From DASUXY01 sp036377675 (GTDB taxonomy: Bacteria; Bacillota; Bacilli; Bacillales; Amphibacillaceae): a stretch of DNA of 64,000 nucleotides. Of the stretch, positions 34,088 to 42,118 are shown piece by piece (position 1 is the stretch's first letter; every line of letters begins with the position of its first letter). The DNA lies in contig DASUXY010000023.1 of NCBI GenBank assembly GCA_036377675.1, positions 1 through 64,000 on the forward strand. The letters run 5' to 3'. The notes under the pieces are model-generated. The model was not told the origin of the DNA. It did not search any database and was given only the letters and a program-made list of their open reading frames with translations. The position numbers and the translations under genes are program-made.

Positions 34088-34354
34088 ATGTCTAGTTTTG
34101 TGGATACGGATGGATTAGTAATCAATGTATTTGGTGGTATAAAGGTAAATGCCATGGAAAATACAGCCTCACTCAATTATGGACGCTTAACATTAACAAA
34201 TTTTCATAGCCAAAATAAATCGAATGTAATTGGGCAAACGTTTGGAGACCTTGATTTTATTAATCAAACTCCGGTAGGTTCGCCACTCCTTGATAATGAT
34301 GTGTTTGATGATCCCCAAAAATCTTTACAAAGTGGTGCTGGCGTGCAAGATTAA
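34088..34354 (+). CDS. GerPF/GerPA-like spore germination protein
   Basis: An 88-aa protein. The N-terminal VDTDGLVINVFGGIKVNAMENTAS and LNYGRLTLTNFHSQNKSNV read as the GerPA/GerPF pattern (a beta-rich module, followed by a Gly/Asn/Asp-rich tail). GerP proteins let germinants reach receptors through the coat. It lies 37 bp after a sigma-K-like promoter, faces the GerPC-like fusion gene, and stands outside a full gerP operon. The call rests on short similarity. Confidence 0.6.
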   Translation: MSSFVDTDGLVINVFGGIKVNAMENTASLNYGRLTLTNFHSQNKSNVIGQTFGDLDFINQTPVGSPLLDNDVFDDPQKSLQSGAGVQD

Positions 34355-34390
34355 TTTCAAAACATGAATATTTACACTAGCTGAGTAGTG

Positions 34391-35479
34391 CTAAGCATCT
34401 TTGTTACACAACGGAAGCAACAGATAGTCCAAAAAAATATGTTTTTGATACGTTGTAAAATCATCGATTAATCGGGCACATAAAAATCCTACTTCATCTG
34501 GATTTAGTTTTACGAATAACGACTCATTCGCGTAATCGGCTGTTTCACTTGTGAATAGCTTATGCATATGTTTCACATATTCGTTATATGGATTTGTTTG
34601 TGGAGTCAATTCATTTACAAAGGCATCGTGTAATGCAGTTATTACATCTGGAAACTCATTCATCTGATTATATGAAGGTGGGAGTTCATCGAGTTGAACT
34701 CCATTTTTAATCGCTGTTAAATATTGGTCTGATGTGACTCCTTTTTGTGGATGATGTACATGGATCGTAAAGTGCTTGGGGGAAATGTGTTGTTTCTTTT
34801 GCTGAGCGTTGAGAAAATGTGGTAAAAGAAAGTGGATGAGATAAATAATAATGAATAATGTTTTTGCACATAACTCTATATGATTAGCCACAGTGATACA
34901 AATATGGTGATCGAGTTTTGAGACAGAAGGATCAAAGGTAGGCATGGGTATATCGTTTAAGAGACGTAAGATGTCTGTATAAAAATCATTGAAAGCCTCA
35001 TTTGAGTTCCACGTTTTTTTGGTGATGGTCCACACTGTTTTCAACACGTTTTGTTTGCTCGCTAGCGCTTGAAAAAAGTGGGGCACTTGATCGATGGCTA
35101 ATAATGTTTGTATTTCTTCATAGATGTTTTTCGTTTCCTTGCTAGCTTCTTGTGGGGAAACTTTTTTTAGTTGTTTTTGTTGATTGTTTTCTTTTTCAGT
35201 GACCCCGATTCCTACTGTACCGTGTTCTTCAATTTCGTTGATTTGTAGATCCTTAATAATCAAGCGATGGGTCCCGCGGAGATCATTCTTAGCTTCTTCA
35301 AGCAATTGGCCCAATTGTAGCGTTCCTTTTACTTTTTCGATATTTATCTTTTGAATATGGTACTCATATATGTTTGTTTCGGATACGTAATGGAGGAGCT
35401 GATGGATATAGTAATGCAAATCTTGAATATGTTGATATAGGTTATTGACATTAAGTTGTTCGTATTTGCGATGATGCAT
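34391..35479 (-). CDS. GerPC-like protein with extra C-terminal domain (possibly DehI-like)
   Basis: A 362-aa protein, longer than usual GerPC (about 200 aa). Residues 1-110 look GerPC-like: a helical start (YQHIQDLHYYIHQLLHYV), then IQKINIEKVKGTLQLG and IIKDLQINEIEEHGTVGIGV. After a Lys/Gln-rich link (about 113-130) comes a helical region with IDQVPHFFQALASKQNVLKTVW, and a later hydrophobic helix TLFIIIYLIHFLLPHFL. The VPxFFQALAsxxxxLxxxW pattern recalls DehI/CMD-like helical enzymes; this second call is tentative. It follows the GerPB-like gene on the same strand. RBS GAAGGTGG precedes the ATG. Confidence 0.55.
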   Translation of the reverse strand: MHHRKYEQLNVNNLYQHIQDLHYYIHQLLHYVSETNIYEYHIQKINIEKVKGTLQLGQLLEEAKNDLRGTHRLIIKDLQINEIEEHGTVGIGVTEKENNQQKQLKKVSPQEASKETKNIYEEIQTLLAIDQVPHFFQALASKQNVLKTVWTITKKTWNSNEAFNDFYTDILRLLNDIPMPTFDPSVSKLDHHICITVANHIELCAKTLFIIIYLIHFLLPHFLNAQQKKQHISPKHFTIHVHHPQKGVTSDQYLTAIKNGVQLDELPPSYNQMNEFPDVITALHDAFVNELTPQTNPYNEYVKHMHKLFTSETADYANESLFVKLNPDEVGFLCARLIDDFTTYQKHIFLDYLLLPLCNKDA

Positions 35480-35688
35480 TGAACCACACCACCTTCAAGT
35501 GAAAATGTCAAGTTTGGTTGTTACACAAACTGCTTTATATGTATTCAAACAGATCTGTTGATATGTATCGTAATCAAAATGGATTCATTGCTCTAAGGGG
35601 AGGATCATTTGTACATACTGAACGAATGAGAACAGTAAAAATTAATTCTTTTTTCAAGAGGGGGAAAGGAAAAATCCCCCACTACAAC

Positions 35689-35997
35689 TCAAAAATAATG
35701 ACATGGATACCACGGCCAGTGACATAGACAACCATGAGGAGGGGAGGATGTTTTTTCCTTGTGTCGTTGTGAAGGTAAAGAAATCTGTTGCTCCTTACTC
35801 ATATTCGGATCATTAACCGGTGATTGGTATGGGGTCATATTGATATAGGAATCATCTCCATAGGCACTGCCTACACCATTTGTTGTGGATGATTCACTAG
35901 ATAAATGTTCATATGTTGACTGTCCAATTACGAGAGAGGACGTACCAGAAATTTGATACACTTTTAAGTTCCCAATATTGACTTCAATGTGTGGAAT
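35689..35997 (-). CDS. GerPB-like spore germination protein with probable ATT start
   Basis: In this frame the first ATG/GTG is GTG 35961, but similarity to GerPB begins earlier: IEVNIGNLKVYQISGTSSLVIGQ lines up with the GerPB pattern I-x-x-L-K-I-x-x-I-x-N-S-S-x-x-Q-I-G. GGAGG lies seven bases before an ATT at 35997 and four before an ATC at 36000. I therefore start at ATT 35997 (102 aa). The C-terminal part is Ser/Pro-rich and ends in a Cys/Trp/His tail (HGCLCHWPWYPCHYF), unusual for GerPB. It follows the Hsp20-like gene by 36 bp. Confidence 0.55.
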   Translation of the reverse strand: MPHIEVNIGNLKVYQISGTSSLVIGQSTYEHLSSESSTTNGVGSAYGDDSYINMTPYQSPVNDPNMSKEQQISLPSQRHKEKTSSPPHGCLCHWPWYPCHYF

Positions 35998-36033
35998 GAT
36001 GAACCCTCCCTTCGCTAGGTAAAGTTAGCACAT

Positions 36034-36513
36034 TTACATCTCATTCTTTACCTTTATGAATACATAAGTAATGACTCCACGTTCATAACTAGATGAATAA
36101 TCGAACGGATCAACACGCTTTGGAAGGAAAATTTCCCGTTTATACGTCTGTTGTGGCAGTTCACTTTTCAATAATTGGTCGGCATTCACTGGTTTTAGGG
36201 AGTTTGCTTTGACCGTAAGCGTTACCTCCTGGTCACTATGAAACTCCAATGCCGCTTCGTTCATATCCGACAATCCTGGAGCGACAATGCTTAAAAATAA
36301 GGAATCATTACTTTCCCAAATTTCAATGGGAAGCACTTGCAACGTATGTTGCTTACTTAAACCGTAAATGTTTTGCCAAAAGTCTTCGTTTAAAAGCGAG
36401 TTATATTGTTTCACCATCTGTTTAATATGATGCAAATGCTCAGGTGTGAACTGATTTTGAAAAAAACTCTCCGTTGGACTATTTGTTTTGTTGAAAAAGT
36501 CAAATGGATACAT
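36034..36513 (-). CDS. Hsp20-like spore coat protein (159 aa)
   Basis: From ATG 36513 (MYPFDFFNK) with AAGGAG upstream; ATG 36540 in frame lacks an RBS. The C-terminal ~95 residues form a diverged alpha-crystallin domain (LPIEIWESNDSLFLSIVAPGL, KREIFLPKRVDP, VITYVFIKVK). Small Hsp20-like proteins of this kind (CotM, CotP) sit in the spore coat. It is the first gene of a probable operon with the GerPB-like and GerPC-like genes. Confidence 0.7.
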   Translation of the reverse strand: MYPFDFFNKTNSPTESFFQNQFTPEHLHHIKQMVKQYNSLLNEDFWQNIYGLSKQHTLQVLPIEIWESNDSLFLSIVAPGLSDMNEAALEFHSDQEVTLTVKANSLKPVNADQLLKSELPQQTYKREIFLPKRVDPFDYSSSYERGVITYVFIKVKNEM

Positions 36514-36885
36514 GTAACCTTTCTCCTTTATAAAGACCATCTATTGTTTTAGTCTATTCAGAAAGGAAGAGGTTCGTTCATTCGTCTTCTACACAAGGAA
36601 GAATATTTTTTCGTCTATTGTCCATCGTATGAGTGAGCGTAAGAAATATGGTCTTAATGCAGCACGTAGAGCTTCTCAGCTCTCGAAGCATTTATATAAC
36701 AATGTTTGGAAGACTCTTTTCGCTTATAGCCTATAGCCCAAAACATCCAAATATATTGCTTCAAATTAAATAATTTAATCATCTTTTCAACACGGAAGGA
36801 CAGAAAAAATAAGATTATAAAAATTTGAAAATTAGGGAAGTCTATACATTGTAGTAATTTTACATTCTAAGAAGGAGGAATAAGA
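36514..36885. other. Intergenic region upstream of the coat operon
   Basis: About 370 bp. No gene was recognised; a short dyad GAGCTTCTCAGCTCTCGAAGC lies near 36669-36689. It should hold the promoter of the minus-strand coat operon, but no clear sigma-K box was found. Confidence 0.35.
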
Positions 36886-36921
36886 ATGCCAAATTCTGAT
36901 ATGTCAAAGGCTTGTAAATAA
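36886..36921 (+). pseudogene. Truncated start of a small gene with a strong RBS
   Basis: GAAGGAGG seven bases before ATG 36886 opens an 11-codon frame (MPNSDMSKACK) that stops right at the junction with the cydB remnant. The strong RBS and abrupt end suggest the 5' end of a small, perhaps spore, gene whose rest was lost in the deletion that also cut cydB. Confidence 0.35.
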
Positions 36922-36924
36922 GGC

Positions 36925-37099
36925 CTTCCCATACCGGAGATAAGTAGCGTTGAATGACTTTCGTTAAAATATATTGTTTGCCCGTACATACACTATATGC
37001 ATTAATAAGTCCAGCTCCAAAATCAATCGACGCTACAATGACATATCCGAAAAATGTCCACAGCACTGTAATACCGATTATTTCTAAATCTAAACTCAT
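36925..37099 (-). pseudogene. cydB (cytochrome bd subunit II) 5' remnant
   Basis: ATG 37099 opens a frame with IIGITVLWTFFGYVIVASIDFGAG, then YILTKVIQRYLSPVWE, the N terminus of CydB-type bd oxidase subunit II. One residue is lost in the first helix and similarity ends abruptly near 36930, where unrelated sequence begins. About 50 of ~340 codons remain. The start overlaps the end of the cydA remnant (ATGA), as in intact cydAB operons. Confidence 0.75.
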
Positions 37100-37454
37100 G
37101 GGTTCGAACCGATTTTTTCCAGCTTCTGATCTGCAACTTCTCTTTCAATTGGGTTTTCCTGAACATCTAACTGAGGACGACAATTGTTCGAATTCCAGGA
37201 ATGACGTACAAACCAGAAAATAACATGAGCATAAGGTCCACTTGTCCGCTTGAAGTAGCAGTATCCGATGTTTTCAAAAATACCCATGGTTGCCTTCCGA
37301 CTACTGCCATCCACCAACCCGCTTCAATTGTAATGATGGAAAGTGGTCCATCTAAGACAATTAACGAGCGAAACCATCGGCGATCAACGACTGACCACCT
37401 TCGTTTCGTTCCCATCCAGCACATAAGCGATAAAAATACCGCTTCTTCATCCAT
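37096..37454 (-). pseudogene. cydA (cytochrome bd subunit I) 3' remnant with frameshift
   Basis: The frame from ATG 37454 reads LDGPLSIITIEAGWWMAVVGRQPWVFLKTSDTA and SGQVDLMLMLFSGLYV, the conserved C-terminal region of CydA. It shifts frame near 37165; the true C terminus, DVQENPIEREVADQKLEKI, continues in the next frame to the TGA at 37098-37096. All N-terminal parts with the heme ligands are missing. A good RBS (AAAAGGAGG) precedes the ATG, so a short peptide may still be made. Confidence 0.75.
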
Positions 37455-37472
37455 AATGACTAGCCCCTCCTT

Positions 37473-37577
37473 TTAACCGTTTAGTATCCTTCCTAGTATG
37501 GATAAAAACATCATTCCCGCCACGATAAAGGCGAGCCATATTAGCTTGCGTTCATGACTTTTGTACAACTCGTTCAC
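37473..37577 (-). CDS. Small single-span membrane protein (34 aa) upstream of the cyd remnant
   Basis: GTG 37577 opens a 34-codon frame: basic start VNELYKSHERKL, one hydrophobic helix (IWLAFIVAGMMFLSILG) and RILNG. AAAGGA lies nine bases upstream. Its stop is 18 bp before the start of the cydA remnant. It could be a small protein once encoded with the bd oxidase, or residue of a deleted gene. Too short to be sure it is expressed. Confidence 0.4.
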   Translation of the reverse strand: MNELYKSHERKLIWLAFIVAGMMFLSILGRILNG

Positions 37578-37777
37578 ACCTACTTATCCTTTTTGTGTAT
37601 CCTCATTTAAATGAATGTACATTTTTTAGTAAGTTATTTATTAAGAAACGTATGTCTATTACACATTTAATGATATGATAGATACGAACGAAAATTTGCA
37701 ATAATAAAACGGTTCCTTTTTGACGGTTAATGGATGATGTACTTACGGTAATTTATGAAAACGAGGGAGGAAAGAAA

Positions 37778-38767
37778 ATGAATTCAAAGCGTTGGTATGC
37801 TCTTTTAGGAGCAATCGTCTTATTGTTGATGTCAATTATCATTCAAGCAGGAACGACGATAGCTACGACAGATTTTGAACAACTATTTGATTTTGAAGAA
37901 GTGAAAGAAAGTGTAATCGAAGAAGGAGATGCTTTCGAAAAAATTGCAGTTATCTCATTGGACGGAATAATTTTAGATAACGGAAGTTTGTCGGCATTAT
38001 CAAATACATATAATCATCAACAGTTTTTACAAATGCTCGATCACGCTGCTGAAGATGATTTCGTCGAAGGGATTATTTTACGGGTTAACACACCTGGTGG
38101 TGGCGTTGTCGAAAGCGCAGAAATATATGATAAAATTGTAGATATTCAAGAAGAGTATGGAAAGCCGATTTATGTTTCAATGGGAAATATGGCCGCTTCC
38201 GGCGGTTATTACGTAGCCGCTCCAGCAGATAAAATCGTTGCTCACGATGCTACAGTGACCGGTTCAATTGGTGTTATTATGGAAAACATGAATTATAAAG
38301 AATTAGCGGATAAGCTAGGTATCGACTATAACATCATTAAAAGTGGTGAATTTAAAGATATCGGTTCCGGCGTCCGTGACATGACGAAAGAAGAACGGAA
38401 ACTTTTACAAGCGATGATTGACGAATTTTATGATGATTTCGTAAAGGCAATCGCTAATGGTCGAGAGATGGATGAAGAGCGTGTACGTGAACTCGGCGAT
38501 GGTCGGATTTATACCGGAAAACAAGCGAAGGAAGTGGAACTTATCGATGAACTCGGTACATTAGAGGAGACGATTGCATATATGAAAGAGGAATATGACC
38601 TCAATGATGCAAGTGTTGTACAATACGAACATATGTTGAATTACTTCAATTCATTCGTCGGTGGAGTGTTGCAAAACTATGCTTTGAAAGAGACCGATCT
38701 GTTTGGAGTTTCTGACCTCGTAAGAGAAATGAATGCCCCACGTGCAATGTATTTATATTCTAAATAG
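37778..38767 (+). CDS. sppA: Signal peptide peptidase SppA
   Basis: A 329-aa membrane protease degrading leftover signal peptides. ATG 37778 has GGGAGGAAAG upstream. An N-terminal helix (residues 7-29) anchors a ClpP-fold protease domain. Catalytic Ser141 is in NMAASGGYYVAAPA; Lys193 (EFKDIGS) lies 52 residues later, the same spacing as the B. subtilis Ser147/Lys199 dyad. It forms an operon with yteJ, as in B. subtilis. Confidence 0.95.
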   Translation: MNSKRWYALLGAIVLLLMSIIIQAGTTIATTDFEQLFDFEEVKESVIEEGDAFEKIAVISLDGIILDNGSLSALSNTYNHQQFLQMLDHAAEDDFVEGIILRVNTPGGGVVESAEIYDKIVDIQEEYGKPIYVSMGNMAASGGYYVAAPADKIVAHDATVTGSIGVIMENMNYKELADKLGIDYNIIKSGEFKDIGSGVRDMTKEERKLLQAMIDEFYDDFVKAIANGREMDEERVRELGDGRIYTGKQAKEVELIDELGTLEETIAYMKEEYDLNDASVVQYEHMLNYFNSFVGGVLQNYALKETDLFGVSDLVREMNAPRAMYLYSK

Positions 38768-38782
38768 AGGAGGATGCCGAAA

Positions 38783-39250
38783 ATGACTGTTGGACAAGTG
38801 GAGTTTACAGAAACATCGTTTCCATCTCAACAACGGTATGCGGGATTTTGGATGCGGTTTTGGGCATATATCGTTGATGTCATCATCGTGTTTAGTGTGA
38901 ACGGCATCCTACTCAGTCCTTTGAAGTATGTTAATGATGGTCAACCGATGAAGGCCGGCATTTGGACAGTAGCGGGAATACTCGGTACGGTGATTTTATA
39001 CGCCTATTTCTTGCTTATGACAAAATGGAAGGGCCAAACGTTAGGGAAAATGATTTTCGGTTTGAAAGTCGTCCATAAAGATGAGAAGTCTTTAAGTTGG
39101 ACTGATTTATTTTTTCGAGAAGTAGTTGGTCGTTTTTTCTACCGCGTCTTTGGGGTTATGAAGCTTCTTTATTTAGTTGTGGCTTTTGAACCGAAAAAGC
39201 AAGGAATCCATGACAAGTTGGCCGATACGGTCGTCATTCATGAAAATTAG
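38783..39250 (+). CDS. yteJ: RDD-family membrane protein YteJ
   Basis: A 155-aa protein from ATG 38783, nine bases after GAGGAGG; ATG 38774 overlaps that RBS. The RDD domain shows RYAGFWMRFWAYIVDVIIVF at the start, then KWKGQTLGKMIFGLKVV and REVVGRFFYRV, with two or three helices. YteJ follows sppA in B. subtilis and inhibits SppA there; the same partnership is likely. A terminator follows at 39296. Confidence 0.93.
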   Translation: MTVGQVEFTETSFPSQQRYAGFWMRFWAYIVDVIIVFSVNGILLSPLKYVNDGQPMKAGIWTVAGILGTVILYAYFLLMTKWKGQTLGKMIFGLKVVHKDEKSLSWTDLFFREVVGRFFYRVFGVMKLLYLVVAFEPKKQGIHDKLADTVVIHEN

Positions 39251-39295
39251 TCGATCGGTGAGAGGTTTTATTTCTATATGTGTAACGAACAACAG

Positions 39296-39322
39296 ACAGG
39301 GAGAATGTTACCCTGTTTTTTG
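39296..39322 (+). terminator. Terminator after sppA-yteJ
   Basis: ACAGGG (39296-39301) pairs with CCCTGT (39311-39316), followed by six T. Confidence 0.75.
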
Positions 39323-39457
39323 TTTGCATAAAAAGAGTGGATGACCCTATAGGCAGGGGACATATAAAAAAGTGCTTGCTACCAATGGCTATCTGAAATA
39401 TAATAATAAATAGAAAATTCACTATATGGTCTATATCAGCAAATAAATAGATAAGGA

Positions 39458-41077
39458 GTGGTGACGATCCATTCACACGCTGAGAAATCCGCAGAGCTTC
39501 ATTACACGATACAACGTGTTCGCCGACATACGTTAGGAGATATTTTGCGAAGAACACGCTTAAGGATGCCTGAGAAGTTTGCCTTACTCTACGAAAAACA
39601 GCGTTTGAATTACCGTGAACTTGATGATCTTGTCAATCAAACGGCACATGCTTTTCGAGCGGATGGTATGAAAAAAGGAGATATGATTACGGTCATGTCT
39701 CGGAATAGTTTAGATTTTGTCGTCGTAAACTTTGCACTGGCACGCATCGGAGCCATTATGATTCCAATCAACTATATGTTGAATGGCGAGGATATTCAGT
39801 ATATTTTAGAGCATGCCGAGGTGAGTGGATTCATCGCATCGATGGAGTATGCCACGCTTCTTGAAGAAATATCTCGTCCATTGAAAATTAAACACCGTTA
39901 TTTAATGAATGTCCCCGCAGAAATAGACGTAGGAATAGAGTTAGTGAACTGGACGCCATTATCTGCCTTAAGAAAAGGGCAATCAATGGCGCCTATTGAA
40001 GTAGAGATTGCGGATGATGATTTAGCCCACGTCCTTTATACGAGTGGTACAGAATCTCGTCCAAAAGGTGTTATGCTTTCTCATAAGAGTATTTTAAGTG
40101 AATACGTAAGTTGTATCATCGAGGGAAAAATAGAAACGTCTGATGTTTTCATTCATGCGTTACCACTGTACCATAGTGCACAATTACATGTTTTCTTAGG
40201 GCCAAGTATGTATGTCGGTGCGAGTGGAATTATTTTACAAAGTGCCGATCCAGCGACGATTTTAGAAACGATAGAACGTGAAAGAGCGACGCAATTATTT
40301 TGTCCGCCGACGGTATGGATTGCTCTTCTGCGACATCCTGATTTCGATAAGCGCGATTTATCATCATTGGAAAAATGTTATTACGGAGCAGCCATTATGC
40401 CACGTGAAATTTTAAAAGAACTGTCTGAACGACTGCCACAAGCTCGATTTTGGAACTTTTATGGTCAAACGGAAATCGCCCCTTTAGCTACTGCACTTCA
40501 GCCAGAAGATCAACTCCGGAAGCTCGGCTCAGCGGGGATTCCTGCCCTACATGTCGAAACAAAAATAGTCGATGAAAACGGTGATGAAGTTCAGCGTGGC
40601 GAAATCGGCGAGATTGTCCATCGAACGCCGCATGCAATGCTCGGATACTTACATGATCCGGAAAATACGACTGAAAGTTTTAAAAATGGTTGGTTTCATA
40701 GTGGTGACCTTGGAGTGATGGATGAAGAAGGCTACATTACGATTATCGATCGGAAAAAAGATATGATCAATACGGGTGGGGTGAACGTTTCCAGTCGAGA
40801 AGTAGAAGAAGTGATTTATCAGATGGAAGGTGTTTCAGAAGTTGCTGTTATTAGCGTTCCGGATAACTATTGGATTGAAGCGATTACAGCGATTATCGTC
40901 CCTAAAAAAGGTATACATGTAACAAAAGAAGAAGTGATCACCTTTTGTAAAGAAAGACTTTCATCATTTAAAGTACCGAAATACGTAGACTTTACGGAAA
41001 CTTTACCAAAAAATCCAAGTGGAAAAGTGGTAAAGAGGACGTTACGAAATGAGTATGAAACATACGAGTTTGATTAA
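39458..41077 (+). CDS. Acyl-CoA synthetase (AMP-forming ligase)
   Basis: A protein of up to 539 aa of the ANL superfamily. AMP-binding P-loop YTSGTESRPKGVMLSH, A4/A5 region FYGQTEIAPL, hinge HSGDLGVMDEEGYITIIDRKKDMI and C-terminal catalytic Lys in PKNPSGKVVKR are all present. It activates a fatty or other carboxylic acid with CoA; chain length is not readable. The start is uncertain: GTG 39458 and 39461 lie inside or too near the AAGGAG RBS, so translation may begin a few codons later, perhaps at a non-standard codon. Confidence 0.88.
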   Translation: MVTIHSHAEKSAELHYTIQRVRRHTLGDILRRTRLRMPEKFALLYEKQRLNYRELDDLVNQTAHAFRADGMKKGDMITVMSRNSLDFVVVNFALARIGAIMIPINYMLNGEDIQYILEHAEVSGFIASMEYATLLEEISRPLKIKHRYLMNVPAEIDVGIELVNWTPLSALRKGQSMAPIEVEIADDDLAHVLYTSGTESRPKGVMLSHKSILSEYVSCIIEGKIETSDVFIHALPLYHSAQLHVFLGPSMYVGASGIILQSADPATILETIERERATQLFCPPTVWIALLRHPDFDKRDLSSLEKCYYGAAIMPREILKELSERLPQARFWNFYGQTEIAPLATALQPEDQLRKLGSAGIPALHVETKIVDENGDEVQRGEIGEIVHRTPHAMLGYLHDPENTTESFKNGWFHSGDLGVMDEEGYITIIDRKKDMINTGGVNVSSREVEEVIYQMEGVSEVAVISVPDNYWIEAITAIIVPKKGIHVTKEEVITFCKERLSSFKVPKYVDFTETLPKNPSGKVVKRTLRNEYETYEFD

Positions 41078-41189
41078 GTAGTTAGCTTACGTTTCTCACC
41101 TTTAGTTAAATATAACGCAGCATTTCAACTTGTTAAAACAATAACAATAATTTATACTTACAAAAGACATCGTAAAGGGGGAAACTTCG

Positions 41190-41525
41190 TTGAAAAAATT
41201 TTTTCACTTTGATCAAATGATTACACCCGTTATTATTAAAATTGTTTTTTGGATTGCTGTTGGAGGAGCTGTTCTCGTTGGTTTGTTTAGTATTGGAACG
41301 GGGATGGTTACATACGACGGTCAGGGGCTCGTCGTTTCTGGAATTCTGATGATCATTCTAGGTCCTTTAGTCGTTCGAATTTACTGTGAACTCATTATCA
41401 TTATGTTTAAAGTATATGAATCGTTAAATGAAATTAAAGACACTCTTAAAAAATCGACAATTAGCCTTGCTGAAGAGCCTAAACGACAAGCTGTGGGAGA
41501 ATCTACGCCACAAGAGTATCGGTAA
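41190..41525 (+). CDS. DUF4282 membrane protein
   Basis: A 111-aa protein from TTG 41190, with AAGGGGG eight bases upstream. Residues 5-90 fit DUF4282: FFHFDQMITPVIIKIVFWIAV, a second helix (LVVSGILMIILGPLVVRIYCEL), then a helix MFKVYESLNEIKDTLK and a polar tail. Members are predicted two-span membrane proteins of unknown role. It precedes the 6S-like RNA. Confidence 0.82.
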   Translation: MKKFFHFDQMITPVIIKIVFWIAVGGAVLVGLFSIGTGMVTYDGQGLVVSGILMIILGPLVVRIYCELIIIMFKVYESLNEIKDTLKKSTISLAEEPKRQAVGESTPQEYR

Positions 41526-41597
41526 GATTGTCTAGTTTAGAAACTCATCGTTATCATCACAAAATATGCACTACTTTTCTTGGAAATGTATTTTTTG

Positions 41598-41626
41598 TTG
41601 CGATCTCTTTCATCATGTAGTATGAT
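41598..41626 (+). promoter_or_regulatory. Sigma-A promoter of the 6S-like RNA
   Basis: TTGCGA (41598-41603) and TATGAT (41621-41626) are spaced 17 bp. No gene starts within 490 bp, so the transcript is probably non-coding. Confidence 0.7.
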
Positions 41627-41631
41627 GTATC

Positions 41632-41870
41632 CACAGGCTACGATGTGCGTATTTAATTAAGTTTTAACCTCTAATGAACGAATAGGGAGTTTTAAATTGA
41701 AGTCCTAATGTCGAGCCGTCATTGCGTAGCGGAAGACAGGAAGACTTTTGCGAACACCCACTTAGACGAGTGGTGGTTTAAAACTTTTTTATAACAAATA
41801 CGGCAATTGTGGCTATTCAACAACGAAACAGCACAGGCCAGCTTCTACATGGAGCTGGTCTTATTTTTTT
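41632..41870 (+). ncRNA. Candidate 6S RNA
   Basis: The transcript from the promoter at 41598-41626 to the terminator at 41836-41870 would be about 235 nt with no ORF. The ends pair: AGGCTAC and CGTATTT near the 5' end match AAATACG and GTGGCT near 41802-41817. Inside, the 5' side of the open central region holds AAGTTTTAACCTCT (41661-41674), like the pRNA template of Bacillus 6S RNAs. The 3' side has a small hairpin (CACCCACT / AGTGGTG). The apical part is a long hairpin (AAGTC, TGTC, CCG / CGG, GACA, GACTT). This layout is that of 6S RNA, which binds sigma-A RNA polymerase. The match is structural and from memory. Confidence 0.62.
41836..41870 (+). terminator. Terminator of the 6S-like RNA
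   Basis: GGCCAGCTTC (41836-41845) pairs with GGAGCTGGTC (41851-41860), followed by TTATTTTTTT. Confidence 0.88.
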
Positions 41871-42118
41871 GTGTACATCATTTAATTCATAAATGTAATC
41901 ACAATTAATGCGTTTTTAATATTATTTTATAGAGAGAAGAATATTTTTATTATTGGAGGAATGCTGTGAATCATCCTATTGAATCTCAGTTTTTTTGTTC
42001 GACATCATAAACCTTTCAAATGGAGCAGGATATTACATGTTTTTGGAGAATATATATATGGGTCTCATGAGTTGATTTCGTAAAGCGAATATCATCGTAT
42101 CTTGTTGGAGGGGAATTT

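Noticed and set aside
42000..42060. Short frame with RBS GGAGGA near 41966 (14 codons starting MNHPIESQ)
   Set aside because: Too short, stops at once and no homologue could be supported.
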